A stretch of 64,000 nucleotides of DNA from NCBI GenBank assembly GCA_963668655.2, contig CAXXPQ010000001.1, forward strand, positions 1 through 64,000, given 5' to 3'. Each line of letters starts with the position of its first letter. The first letter of the stretch is position 1. Below, piece by piece: positions 1-8,630 of this stretch. Source of the DNA: G963668655 sp963668655 (GTDB lineage Bacteria > Myxococcota_A > SURF-8). The translations under genes and the position numbers were made by a program. The notes under the pieces were generated by a model. The model saw only the letters and a program-made list of their open reading frames with translations, did not search any database and was not told the DNA's origin.

Positions 1-906
1 GAAATGTACGGTATCGACCTGGTCATCACCAACGACAAGGTGGACCCGACCTTCTCCTTCATGACCGTGGACAAGGACGGCAAAATCCGCATGGACTGCT
101 CCTCGCCCTACGCCATGGCCTCGCTCATCCACCACAAGGACAACTACGACATCGCCTTCGGCAACGACCCGGACTACGACCGGCACGGCATCGTCACCCG
201 CAGCTCCGGCCTGCTCAATCCGAACCACTACCTGGCCGCAGCCGTGGACTACCTCTACCGCAACCGCCCCGCCTGGGCCGCCAGCGCCGCCGTGGGCAAG
301 ACCATCGTCACCAGCTCCATGATCGACCGCGTGACCGCCGGGCTGGGACGCCGACTCTACGAAGTGCCCGTGGGCTTCAAGTGGTACGTGGACTGCCTGC
401 TCTCCGGCACCTGCGCCTTCGGCGGCGAGGAATCCGCCGGGGCCAGCTTCGTCCGCTTCGACGGCTCGCCCTGGACCACGGACAAGGACGGCATCATCCT
501 CGACCTGCTGGCCGCCGAAATTACCGCCCGCACCGGGCGCGATCCCGGCGAATACTACCAGGACCTCGCCGACCGATACGGCGCGCCCGTCTACGAACGG
601 ACCGACGCCCCGGTCTCGCCCGAACAAAAAGCCGCCTTCGCCTCGCTCACCCCGGAAATGGTCAGCGCCGATACCCTGGCGGGCGAACCTATCACCGCCC
701 GACTGACCCGCGCGCCCGGCAACGACGCCCCCTTCGGCGGCCTCAAGGTCACCACCGAAAACGGCTGGTTCGCCTCCCGACCCTCGGGCACCGAAAACAT
801 CTATAAAATCTACGCCGAGTCCTTCAAAGGAACCGACCACCTCCGCGCCATCCAAAACGAAGCCAAAACCATCGTCTCAGCCGTGTTCGAGAAAGCCGGA
901 GTGTAA
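1..906 (+). CDS. pgm: Phosphoglucomutase (alpha-D-glucose-specific), 3' part
   Basis: Interconverts glucose 1-phosphate and glucose 6-phosphate in the cytoplasm, linking glycogen or nucleotide-sugar pools with glycolysis. The reading frame is open at the left edge, so roughly the first 245 residues of a protein usually near 545 residues lie outside the window; 301 residues are visible. Seen: the metal-binding loop NDPDYDRHG near visible residue 54, the sugar-binding GGEESAG loop in the middle, and the C-terminal phosphate-binding RPSGTENIYK. These are hallmarks of the alpha-PGM subgroup of the phosphohexomutase superfamily. It fits the alpha-glucan locus further downstream, since malto-oligosaccharide breakdown yields glucose phosphates, but it is not in an operon with it. 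No frameshift is seen. Confidence 0.93.
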   Translation, partial: EMYGIDLVITNDKVDPTFSFMTVDKDGKIRMDCSSPYAMASLIHHKDNYDIAFGNDPDYDRHGIVTRSSGLLNPNHYLAAAVDYLYRNRPAWAASAAVGKTIVTSSMIDRVTAGLGRRLYEVPVGFKWYVDCLLSGTCAFGGEESAGASFVRFDGSPWTTDKDGIILDLLAAEITARTGRDPGEYYQDLADRYGAPVYERTDAPVSPEQKAAFASLTPEMVSADTLAGEPITARLTRAPGNDAPFGGLKVTTENGWFASRPSGTENIYKIYAESFKGTDHLRAIQNEAKTIVSAVFEKAGV

Positions 907-919
907 GATGCCTTGATTC

Positions 920-990
920 GCCCCGTCCTGGGGCTCACCCCTTCGGGGCGCTGGCAAAGCCAGCGTCCAAATCCGCTGTCCTGCGGATTT
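920..990. repeat. Four consecutive short hairpins
   Basis: Four perfect stems lie head to tail. GCCCC/GGGGC with a 5-nt loop is at 920-934. CCCC/GGGG with a 3-nt loop is at 938-948. CGCTGGC/GCCAGCG with an AAA loop is at 949-965. AAATCCGC/GCGGATTT with a 6-nt loop is at 969-990. Their order and adjacency look like a REP/BIME-type cluster or the end of a structured transcript. None is followed by a T tract. Confidence 0.6.
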
Positions 991-998
991 GTCGGCGG

Positions 999-1056
999 CT
1001 GGGGGAAGGGAAGAGGGGAAACTTTTGTAAAAGTTTCCCCTCTTCCCTTCCCCCAG
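999..1056. repeat. Perfect 28-bp-arm palindrome
   Basis: Left arm 999-1026 and right arm 1029-1056 are exact reverse complements, separated only by GT at 1027-1028. The arms are purine-rich (runs of G and A) on the left and pyrimidine-rich on the right, with an ACTTTTGTAAAAGT centre. It sits between convergent genes, so it may act as a bidirectional transcription barrier, although a classical terminator T tract is only present inside the stem. From memory it resembles intergenic repeats of Desulfovibrionaceae; this was not checked. Confidence 0.85.
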
Positions 1057-1248
1057 GCCCCCATCCCATCTCCCTTTCCAAACTTTTTGGCTCCGCTTCG
1101 CGGGGTGAGGTAAGGGAGTTGGACGGATAGAATCGAAACACAAACGGACCAGTTGACGCGAAAAGACAAAAACAGGTTCAGTCCAAACCCCTCCCGCCAA
1201 TGTTCCAGACGCCGTAATGGCATGATTTTCAAGTCTATACCAAGCGGT

Positions 1249-3156
1249 TCACACGGCGTGGGCACTGTCCGGAAAGATTCGGGCCGGGGCGAAGCGGAAG
1301 GTGACGACTTCGTAGGATTGTTTCGGAATCTCGAAGGGACCGGAATTCTGGATGTCGAACTGCGTGGAGGCTCCGGGATCGAAGACGAGCTGTTCCACCT
1401 GCAACGGATAATTGCCGGGGTTGGAGATGCGCAGACCGATGGATTTTTCGTGGTTGGCGCGCAGCACGCCGAAGGCCACCGCGCCGCTGAACGAACTTCC
1501 GTCGGTGAACTGCAAGGCCAGCTCCGGCCGGGCGCCCTCGCCCGTAACGGTGATGGACGGACTGGACAGCGATCCGGAAATCTGGAAATTGAAGACCTCC
1601 GCGTCCGCGCCCAGAGCGGAAGGTTGATAGGCGATATCGAAACTCAGTTCCTCCTCCGCTTCCAGCGTGGCGGGAAACGGGTCCACGGGCAGGCGGAAAT
1701 CGTTGTTGTATTCCTCCCGCAACGCGTCGTAGATCTCGATGACGTCCTCTCCCACGTTGCGCAACGTGACCGTGACGTTTTCCTGGCTGTTCAGCAGTAC
1801 TTCTCCGAAGTCGTGCACGGCGGGATCTACCTCGATCTGACTCAGCACGCCCTGACCGCTTACGGGCACCTCCTGGATGGGATACTCGCGGTCGTTGGAC
1901 GTGATGGTCAGCGTTGCGCTTTCCTCCTCCGAGTCCGTGGGAATGAACTCCACCACCAGTTCCTCCGTCCATCCGGCCGGGATCTCCGTTCCGGGGGCCG
2001 GGGGATGGTAGAGGCCGATTTCGTCGGAAGTGTTGTCAGAAAGCTCGATTTCCTCCAGCACCACGGGAACGGACCCGGCATTGCGAAGCTGGACCGTGGC
2101 GGTGGCGCGGGTGTTGTAGGTGACGCGCCCGAAAGCGATTTCGTCGGGGCTGATCTCCAGCACGGCCAGACCGCCGGTGCAGAGCAGGCTGATGGTGGCC
2201 GGGTTCGGGACGTTTGTGTCGTTGTGCGTGATCTTGATCTGGGCCGTGGCCTCCACGGTGGCGTCCGGGGTGCAGAGCACGCCGATGTCCCGGGACTGGC
2301 CGGGAGGAAGCGTCAGGGGAGAGAACGTCTCCGTGAGGGAAAAGAAAACGCTTTCGGGGGGTTCGATCCGGATATCGGATATCACAAGAGAGGCGGTGAC
2401 GCCCGATCCGCTGGTTTGGTTGGAGATGCTGAGGGGGGCTTCCTCGCTTTCGTCCACGCCCACCAGGCCGAAATTCATCTGGGGCGGCGTGGCGCGCAGG
2501 GACGGCGCGCCCACCTCGGCGGCCGAAACGGGAATGTCCAGCCGGTCCCCCGCCGAATCGTTGGACAGAATGCGCAGGGTTTCCGCGGCCGGTTCGGTGG
2601 AGGCGGCCGTGTAACTGACCAGAAAATCAAGACTTTCTCCGGAGGGAAGCTCGGCCGTGAACGCGGGCAGGTTTTCCAGAACGAAGCCCGGCGTGGACTG
2701 GACGAGCGCGATGTCCGTGATGGCCAGCGTCGCGCCGCCCACGTTGCGCAGAGTCACCCGAATACTGTGGGTGACGCCGAATTCCGCCGGAATCTCCACG
2801 CTTTCCGGCGCGGAGAGTTTCGGATCCCCCGTGAATTCCTCCTCCCGTTCCACCTCCTCGCCATCGCCGTCCGGAAGGTCGCCGTCCTTCTCCCCGTCGA
2901 ATTCGTTTACGTCGCCGTCCGCATCATCCGCATCGCCGTCCGGGGCGTCCATGTCGCCGTCTTCGGCCTGAAGCACGCAGCGTCCGCTGGCGGTGTCGCA
3001 GACATACCCTTCGCCCTTGTCGGCGCAGTCGGCGTCGGACGTGCAGCCGTCCCCGTCGTCCCCGCTTCCGGAGGAGGAACAGCCGACGAGCAGCAGAAGC
3101 AACAGGGCGGTCCACGCGACCGCAGGCATCCGTCGGGAGAGGTCGGAAAGGGACAT
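1249..3156 (-). CDS. ASH-repeat (choice-of-anchor D) lipoprotein
   Basis: A 635-residue predicted surface or periplasmic lipoprotein. The signal peptide ends in a LVGC lipobox with the acylated cysteine at residue 26. A short Cys-containing segment (CTSDADC...C) and an acidic DGD-rich tether run to about residue 110. Then come about five immunoglobulin-like ASH repeats, each beginning with an FG-x-V type strand followed by a LRN-G or SN-G strand (around residues 120, 227, 342, 443 and 556). This fold is known from ASPM-SPD-2-Hydin proteins and is common in secreted bacterial proteins as a spacer or adhesion module; no catalytic motif is visible. The start is supported by GAGGAAA 8 nt upstream of the ATG. 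The protein encoded at 3240-5306 lies just upstream on the same strand and shares the design; a terminator between them suggests separate transcripts. Confidence 0.8.
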   Translation of the reverse strand: MSLSDLSRRMPAVAWTALLLLLLVGCSSSGSGDDGDGCTSDADCADKGEGYVCDTASGRCVLQAEDGDMDAPDGDADDADGDVNEFDGEKDGDLPDGDGEEVEREEEFTGDPKLSAPESVEIPAEFGVTHSIRVTLRNVGGATLAITDIALVQSTPGFVLENLPAFTAELPSGESLDFLVSYTAASTEPAAETLRILSNDSAGDRLDIPVSAAEVGAPSLRATPPQMNFGLVGVDESEEAPLSISNQTSGSGVTASLVISDIRIEPPESVFFSLTETFSPLTLPPGQSRDIGVLCTPDATVEATAQIKITHNDTNVPNPATISLLCTGGLAVLEISPDEIAFGRVTYNTRATATVQLRNAGSVPVVLEEIELSDNTSDEIGLYHPPAPGTEIPAGWTEELVVEFIPTDSEEESATLTITSNDREYPIQEVPVSGQGVLSQIEVDPAVHDFGEVLLNSQENVTVTLRNVGEDVIEIYDALREEYNNDFRLPVDPFPATLEAEEELSFDIAYQPSALGADAEVFNFQISGSLSSPSITVTGEGARPELALQFTDGSSFSGAVAFGVLRANHEKSIGLRISNPGNYPLQVEQLVFDPGASTQFDIQNSGPFEIPKQSYEVVTFRFAPARIFPDSAHAV

Positions 3157-3195
3157 GGCGCTTTTCCTCTTGGTTCTGAAAGAAACGTCGCTACG

Positions 3196-3222
3196 AAAAA
3201 AGGGGGGCCGAAGCCCCCGTTT
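3196..3222 (-). terminator. Intrinsic terminator of the 3240-5306 gene
   Basis: Stem GGGGGC/GCCCCC (3203-3208 with 3213-3218) with a four-base loop, followed on the minus strand by six T residues (A run 3196-3201 on the plus strand). It lies just past the stop codon of the minus-strand gene ending at 3240. Confidence 0.8.
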
Positions 3223-3239
3223 TCACTTCGATTCTCATC

Positions 3240-5306
3240 TTAGGGTGTCGGCGCGTTCCATTCGCCGCCCACTTTGTTGATGGTCCACTCGAAAAATTCA
3301 CCTACGCCGCCCAGGGTGGCGGTTTTGGTCCAGGACGGCTCGGTGTCCTGGTTCAGGATGATTTTCACCGTGGCGGTGCTGCTGTCGTGGCTCCAGCAGA
3401 TCCCAAGCACCGGGTCGCGGAAGGAACAGTCTTCCGTCATGCGGACCTGGATCTTGTAGCTGCCGTCCGTGGCGGATTCGTGCGTGATGGTCTCCCGGTT
3501 GCCCTCCGCGTATCGGGTGGTGTGATTCGAGACCCGGGACACCCCGAAGGCGCCCATATCGCAACTCCGGTGGGAATTCATGTCGTTGTCGGAACAGGGA
3601 ATCCCGTTCGGCGCGAGCCAGATCAGGTCCACGTTCATCTCGTCGTCTCCGGAGAATTGCATGTCGATGGTAATCATCTCGTTGGCGCCGAAACGCACCT
3701 GGACCGTTTTCGCCTGGCTCTGGGCGCCTTCCGTATCCTCCACCACGAGTTCCACGGTGTACACCGAACCGGGCCAGTCCACCACGAAGGTGGCGATGCC
3801 CGCGCCGTTGGTGTCCAGGCCGGCGTTGCTCTCCCCGGGCTTGAAAAGCTGCCAGTAATACGTGAGGGGATAGTTCCCGTCGGGATCGTTGGAGATATCG
3901 CCGTAGAGCGTGACGCGGGTGTTGTCTCCGGGGGCGACGTCGATGGGCAGAATGATGTCCGGGCCGTTGTCGTAGCGGGCCACTTTCGCCACGGGCGGCA
4001 GGTTGGGCTCCCGGCCCTGGCCGGTGATATTGACCTGAACGGTGTTCGCCGCGCCCTGCTGATCGGTCTGGATAGTGAAGACGCAGCCGGTGTCCAGACC
4101 CGTGTTGGTGGGTTCGTAGCCGATGCCGATCTGGTTGATGGTTTCGTCCTTCAGCAACGTGAACGGCGTTGCGTAGTCGCCCAGGTACAGGGTGAATTCC
4201 TCGCAGTGCTGGCCGCCGAGCTGGACGTTCTCCACCACCAGATCCCGGGGGGTGCGGTTCTGGATGGTGAGCTGAATGGCCCGCTGGGTGTCGATGTCCA
4301 CCGCGCCGAAATCGATGGGGTTGGGATAGATGTACAGACTGTCCGAATCCGCCGACCCGGCCATGTAGATTTCGGTCTTGTCGTTTTCGGTGGTGTCGGC
4401 GTCGTTGACGATGACGAGGTAATTTTCGTGAATGGCCGGCCAGATGGTCTCCGTCGTGGGCTCGTAGGTGGCCTCCACGGTGATGCATTCCTCCGGGTTG
4501 ATGAAAATGGGATTCTGGGAGCTGGGTTCATCGTCCATATCCAAATCGAAGTGGGCCACCGTATCGGAATATTTCAGATAGATTCCGGATACTTTCACGG
4601 CCTTGTTGCCGTCGGCCTTGAGCAGACCGTTGCAGATGTTCAGCCCGAGTGTCACGCCCGGATCTCCGACGAAGACGTTGCCGAACTCCAGGGCGTCCAG
4701 GCTGGTTTCCAGGCTGGTGACGCCCTTGTAGTCGGATTGCAGAAGCACGGTGGCCAGCCGGGCGTTGTCGGCGCTGCTGGCGATCTGCATGGGGACGTTG
4801 GCGGCGTATCCCGACGTGGGAACGAAGACCACCTTGAGGGTGAGGGAATAGCCCGGCTCGATGACATAGGGCCAGGTGGGAGGATTCTCCAGGCTGAAAT
4901 CGTCGTGGGGATCGATGAACTGCACGTCGCCGATTTCCAGGTTGCAGCTTCCGGTGTTGACCAGAATGACCTCCTTGGAGGTGGATTCCCCGATGGGCAC
5001 GGAGCCGAAGTCCATGATATCGGGGAATTGCAGGAAAGCGCAGTCGTCGCCGTCCGGGGTTTCGGAGTCGTCTCCGTCCTCGTCCGCCGGCGTCCCGTCG
5101 CCGTCGGTGGGATCCTGGATGGGCTGGCAGGTGTTGTCCAGGGCGCAGAATTCGTTCGAAAGACAGTCCTCGTCCAGGACGCATTTGCGGCTTTCGGATT
5201 CGTCCCCGTCGGTATCGGCCGCATCGCCTCCTCCGGAGCAGGAAACCGCCAGCAGAACCATCAGCGGCATCAGGCTCATCCATAGCTTCATGGCACGATC
5301 GGACAC
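3240..5306 (-). CDS. ASH/PKD-type lipoprotein with DGD tether
   Basis: Predicted exported lipoprotein of 688 residues. I place the start at a GTG (5304-5306) because AGGAGGT lies 6 nt upstream; an ATG five codons downstream is too far from that site, and the upstream ATG lacks one. The signal peptide ends LAVSC. A Cys segment (CVLDEDC...C) and acidic DGD stretch follow. Three ASH-like repeats start with MDFGSV, LEFGNV and IDFGAV. A PKD/Ig-like domain contains DISNDPDGN...YYW. The C-terminal beta domain has the pattern DVDLIW..PNG, like DUF2135/YfaP-type folds. The same order of domains is found in the lipoprotein at 8631-10553. Function unknown; a structural, adhesive or carbohydrate-facing surface role is inference. 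Confidence 0.78.
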   Translation of the reverse strand: MSDRAMKLWMSLMPLMVLLAVSCSGGGDAADTDGDESESRKCVLDEDCLSNEFCALDNTCQPIQDPTDGDGTPADEDGDDSETPDGDDCAFLQFPDIMDFGSVPIGESTSKEVILVNTGSCNLEIGDVQFIDPHDDFSLENPPTWPYVIEPGYSLTLKVVFVPTSGYAANVPMQIASSADNARLATVLLQSDYKGVTSLETSLDALEFGNVFVGDPGVTLGLNICNGLLKADGNKAVKVSGIYLKYSDTVAHFDLDMDDEPSSQNPIFINPEECITVEATYEPTTETIWPAIHENYLVIVNDADTTENDKTEIYMAGSADSDSLYIYPNPIDFGAVDIDTQRAIQLTIQNRTPRDLVVENVQLGGQHCEEFTLYLGDYATPFTLLKDETINQIGIGYEPTNTGLDTGCVFTIQTDQQGAANTVQVNITGQGREPNLPPVAKVARYDNGPDIILPIDVAPGDNTRVTLYGDISNDPDGNYPLTYYWQLFKPGESNAGLDTNGAGIATFVVDWPGSVYTVELVVEDTEGAQSQAKTVQVRFGANEMITIDMQFSGDDEMNVDLIWLAPNGIPCSDNDMNSHRSCDMGAFGVSRVSNHTTRYAEGNRETITHESATDGSYKIQVRMTEDCSFRDPVLGICWSHDSSTATVKIILNQDTEPSWTKTATLGGVGEFFEWTINKVGGEWNAPTP

Positions 5307-5677
5307 GGCTACCTCCTTGGCATGGTCGTTCATCGATCCGCATGGGATCCTATCGAATTTCGGTCTCGAACCCGTGGCGAGGGTTGGATTCTACAGCGCC
5401 TTGAGCTTATCATATGTTGGTCGGCATTTCCACCGAATTCAATCCGTGGAAAAAAATAATAGGTAACCGCTAAAAGCGACGATTTGTTACGAGAGCGAAA
5501 TCCCATGTTCATTCGCGATTTTTTCGGTTCGTCTGACGGAATTTACGGGGATCGATTCGGTAAAATGAACCTCGTCCGCTTTTTCTTCTTTCGTCATCAG
5601 AAATTTCTTGACATCGGCGGGCAAAGTCCATAGCATGATGCGCCTTTGGATCTGACTGGTTGAATAGAGGTAAGAAC
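5307..5677. other. Divergent intergenic region with the rplU promoter
   Basis: 371 bp between a minus-strand lipoprotein gene and rplU. It is more AT-rich than its surroundings. The plus-strand promoter at 5608-5636 is clear. On the minus strand no convincing -35/-10 pair was found, although a TATGAT-like box occurs near 5410. No ORF with a ribosome binding site was seen. Confidence 0.6.
5608..5636 (+). promoter_or_regulatory. Sigma-70-type promoter of rplU-rpmA
   Basis: TTGACA at 5608-5613 and TAGCAT at 5631-5636 with a 17-bp spacer, about 42 bp ahead of the rplU start. A consensus -35 box and optimal spacing make this the strongest promoter in the window. Confidence 0.85.
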
Positions 5678-5989
5678 ATGTACGCGGTCGTTAAAACAGG
5701 TGGAAAGCAGTATCGGGTCGCCGAGGGCGAAGTCCTTCGCGTGGAGAAACTGGCCGGCGAAAGCGGCGAGGAAATCACGCTGGATCGGGTTCTGCTGGTG
5801 AAAAACGACGCCGGCGTGACCGTCGGCAGACCTTTCTTGGATGGAGCGAGCGTAAAGGCTCAAATTCTCCGCCAGGACCGGGCGCGGAAGATCGTGGTCT
5901 TCCACAAAAAACGCCGCCAGGGTTACAAGAAGAAAGTCGGTCATCGCCAGCCCTTCACCGAGTTGAAGATCACCGCGATTCAGGCTTAA
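5678..5989 (+). CDS. rplU: 50S ribosomal protein L21
   Basis: Component of the large ribosomal subunit that binds 23S rRNA. The 103-residue product starts MYAVVKTGGKQYRV, the invariant L21 N-terminus, and contains the conserved region ARKIVVFHKKRRQGYKKK near residues 70-87. The chosen ATG has GAGGT 7 nt upstream; an alternative start six codons upstream has no such site. It is followed 12 nt later by rpmA, the usual pairing. The promoter at 5608-5636 and the terminator at 6295-6328 define a two-gene unit. Confidence 0.98.
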   Translation: MYAVVKTGGKQYRVAEGEVLRVEKLAGESGEEITLDRVLLVKNDAGVTVGRPFLDGASVKAQILRQDRARKIVVFHKKRRQGYKKKVGHRQPFTELKITAIQA

Positions 5990-6001
5990 AGGAGAGCGAT
6001 C

Positions 6002-6271
6002 ATGGCGCATAAAAAATCCGGTGGAAGTGCGAAGAACGGCCGGGACTCCAAGGGACAGCGGCGCGGAATCAAACGCTACGACGGCGAGTTCGTCACGGGC
6101 GGAAACATCCTGGTGCGCCAACTCGGCACGCGGATCCATCCCGGCCGGAACGTGGGCTTGGGCAAGGACTACACCCTGTTCGCCAAAGTGGACGGCTACG
6201 TGAAATACGAGAAGTTCGGCAAACAGAAAAAGCGGGTGGCCGTTTATCCGGAGCGTCCCGCGGCCGACTGA
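6002..6271 (+). CDS. rpmA: 50S ribosomal protein L27
   Basis: Large-subunit ribosomal protein whose N-terminus reaches the peptidyl transferase centre. The 89-residue sequence MAHKKSGGSAKNGRDSKGQR is the canonical L27 start without a cleavable N-terminal extension, and the GNILVRQLGTRIHPGRNVG core is intact. GGAGAG lies upstream of the ATG. In many bacteria obgE follows; here a terminator and a prolyl oligopeptidase gene follow instead, so obgE must be elsewhere. Confidence 0.98.
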   Translation: MAHKKSGGSAKNGRDSKGQRRGIKRYDGEFVTGGNILVRQLGTRIHPGRNVGLGKDYTLFAKVDGYVKYEKFGKQKKRVAVYPERPAAD

Positions 6272-6294
6272 TTTCCGTATTCTTTCGAATTTAC

Positions 6295-6328
6295 AACGGC
6301 TCCCGCCACAAACGGGGGCCGTTTTCGT
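6295..6328 (+). terminator. Intrinsic terminator of rplU-rpmA
   Basis: An 11-bp stem (6295-6305 with 6313-6323, one G-T pair) with a 7-nt loop, followed by TTTCGTT. It lies 24 bp after the rpmA stop. Confidence 0.8.
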
Positions 6329-6393
6329 TCGTGGGATCGTTTTCAACCGGGTCCACGCCTTTCATTTCTCTTTCACCGATAACGGAGGCAGGC

Positions 6394-8592
6394 ATGGCTT
6401 CTGGCAAGGGTTTCGGATGCGCCGGGCCGATCATTCGTCGATTTTCCTTGTTGTGGATGGGACTTCTGCTTTGCGTTTCCTTTTCTTCCGGGTGCGCCCA
6501 TGGAAACGGATCGAAGCCTCTTTGCGATTCGACGGCCGCAGCCCTTGCGGCGGGACTTCCGCCCGTGCCGGAGGCGAAACGCGACGCCGTGAAGGAAAAC
6601 CTGCACGGCTACGAAATCCGCGATCCCTACCGCTGGATGGAGTCGGAAGAGAAGGCGCTTCCCTGGGCCGAGGCCCAGAACGCGCGCACGCGCAACTATC
6701 TGGATTCGTTCCAATATCCGGGATTGAAAGAGCAGGTGGAATCCTTCTTTTCGGTGGGTTTCATCTCGGATCCGGCCCTGGGCGGATCCCGCCTGTTCTA
6801 CATGAAGCGCGACGGCGAGAATCTGGAACAGCCTCAGCTTTTCGTCCGGGAAGGAAACGAGGAACGGATTCTGGTGGATCTGAACCGCATCGATCCGGAA
6901 TTCAAGACGGCGGTGGACTGGTTCGTTCCCAGCCGAGACGGCAGGTACCTGGCCTATGGATTATCCAAAGACGGTAGTGAAAACAGCACCTTGCACGTTT
7001 TGAACGTGGATAACGGAACCCTGCTCGCCGACCGCATCCCCGAGACACGGCACTCGGACGTCTGCTGGCTGCCGGACAACTCCGGCTTCTACTACACGCG
7101 CTATCCGGCGGGGGACCAGTACAACCGGCGGGCCTATTTCCACAAGCTGGGCGACGATCCGAAAAACGACCCCCTGGTCTTCGGCGAGAAGCGCGACAAA
7201 GCGCATTTTACGGGTTTGGGACTTTCCGACGACGCCCGCCACCTGATCGTGGCCGAGCATCACGGCTGGACCGAGACGGATCTGTACCTTCTGGAGCGTG
7301 AAAGCGGCAAGCTGCGGCCCCTGGTTCTGGACCCCGGAGCGAGCATTCACGCCTATCACATGGCGAAGGGAAAGATCTATATCCTCACCAACAAAGACGC
7401 CCCCAACTTTCGCATCGCGGCCATCGATCCGAAAAACCCGGCCCCGGAGAACTGGCAGACCGTGGTGGCGGAGGGCGACCGTCCCATGGAGGATTTTCGC
7501 ATCCACGGAAACGCCCTGGTGATCCAGACCCTGGCGAACGTGGCCAACCGGTTGGAAATATTCGATTTATCCGGAAAACAAACCGGCATGCTGACCATGC
7601 CCGCCGTGGGCATGTTGACGGGCGTCGCGGGGAACTGGGGCACGTCGCGCATCGCCTTCGTGTTCAACTCCTTCTTCTATCCGCCCACGCTCTTCACCGC
7701 CGACCTGGAGAAAATCGGCCAAGGCCCCGAGAAGACGGTGGAAATTCTAGCGCCCATTCAACCGGAGGATTTCCAGGTCCGCCAGGTCTTGTATCCCTCC
7801 TACGATGGAACCAAGGTCAACCTGTTCATCGTCCATAAGAAGGGACTGGCGCTGGACGGCGAAACCCCGACGCTTCTCTACGGTTACGGCGGGTTCCAGG
7901 TGAACATGGCCCCGTATTTCTCCCGCCGGGTGGCCACCTGGATCGAGCGCGGCGGCGTCTATGCCGTGGCCAACATCCGGGGCGGCGGCGAGTTCGGCGA
8001 GCGCTGGCACAAGGCGGGCATGCGGGAGAAAAAGTTCCAGGTTTTCGAGGACTTCGAGTACGCCGCGCGTTACCTGATCCGGGAGGGCTACACGAAACCC
8101 GCCCGGCTGGTGGTGGAAGGCGGCAGCAACGGCGGCCTGCTCGTGGGGGCCATGATGACGCGCTCCTCGGAGCTTTTCGCCGCGGCGGTGGGCTCGGTTG
8201 GGCTGTACGACATGGTGCGCTACCAGCGCTTCCCCCCGGCGGAACTGTGGATTCCGGAATACGGATCGGCGGACCGGCCGGAGGACACCGGCTACATGCT
8301 GGGGTATTCGCCCTATCACCAGGTGTTGCCGGGCGTGCGTTACCCGGCCTTTTTCGGCCACACGGCGGACACGGACACCCGGGTTCACTGGCTGCACACG
8401 GCCAAGTTCGTGGCGGAGTTACAGGCCGACACGGCCGGGAAGGCTCCCATCCTGATGTGGCTGGACCGCCGGGCAGGCCACGGCGCGGGCAAGGGCAAGA
8501 CCGACATCATCCAGGAATACTACGACAAATTCCGCTTCATGTTCTCCGTGGTGGGCGACCCGGCCGCCGTGCGAAAAGCGGCCGGGAAATAG
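6394..8592 (+). CDS. Prolyl oligopeptidase family lipoprotein (S9A)
   Basis: Serine peptidase of family S9A, which cleaves short peptides after proline. 732 residues. The start is the ATG with GGAGG 8 nt upstream. The N-terminus carries a signal peptide ending SSGC, so the enzyme is predicted to be a lipoprotein facing the periplasm or cell surface, whereas many relatives are cytosolic. Residues about 55-450 form the beta-propeller gate, with the family start RDPYRWME. The catalytic alpha/beta-hydrolase domain follows, with Ser578 in GGSNGGL, Asp661 in DTDTRV and His696 in AGHGAGK, a complete triad. It stands alone between a terminator and a convergent gene. A role in peptide scavenging is inference. 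Confidence 0.92.
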   Translation: MASGKGFGCAGPIIRRFSLLWMGLLLCVSFSSGCAHGNGSKPLCDSTAAALAAGLPPVPEAKRDAVKENLHGYEIRDPYRWMESEEKALPWAEAQNARTRNYLDSFQYPGLKEQVESFFSVGFISDPALGGSRLFYMKRDGENLEQPQLFVREGNEERILVDLNRIDPEFKTAVDWFVPSRDGRYLAYGLSKDGSENSTLHVLNVDNGTLLADRIPETRHSDVCWLPDNSGFYYTRYPAGDQYNRRAYFHKLGDDPKNDPLVFGEKRDKAHFTGLGLSDDARHLIVAEHHGWTETDLYLLERESGKLRPLVLDPGASIHAYHMAKGKIYILTNKDAPNFRIAAIDPKNPAPENWQTVVAEGDRPMEDFRIHGNALVIQTLANVANRLEIFDLSGKQTGMLTMPAVGMLTGVAGNWGTSRIAFVFNSFFYPPTLFTADLEKIGQGPEKTVEILAPIQPEDFQVRQVLYPSYDGTKVNLFIVHKKGLALDGETPTLLYGYGGFQVNMAPYFSRRVATWIERGGVYAVANIRGGGEFGERWHKAGMREKKFQVFEDFEYAARYLIREGYTKPARLVVEGGSNGGLLVGAMMTRSSELFAAAVGSVGLYDMVRYQRFPPAELWIPEYGSADRPEDTGYMLGYSPYHQVLPGVRYPAFFGHTADTDTRVHWLHTAKFVAELQADTAGKAPILMWLDRRAGHGAGKGKTDIIQEYYDKFRFMFSVVGDPAAVRKAAGK

Positions 8593-8630
8593 CGCGACGG
8601 TCGGGAGAACGAACGGGAGTCGCGTCCGCC

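Larger units (their letters stand above)
907..1248. other. Structured intergenic region between convergent genes
   Basis: A 342-bp gap between pgm and a converging lipoprotein gene. It carries no convincing gene. From 920 to 1056 it is almost entirely hairpin-forming: stems at 920-934, 938-948, 949-965 and 969-990, then the long perfect palindrome at 999-1056 (listed separately). The part from about 1060 to 1248 shows another short GC-rich dyad near 1093-1105 and nothing else recognisable. Confidence 0.7.

Noticed and set aside
999..1056. Simple bidirectional terminator
   Set aside because: The stem is far longer than normal terminators, the T tract lies inside the stem, and four further hairpins precede it, so I list it as a repeat instead.
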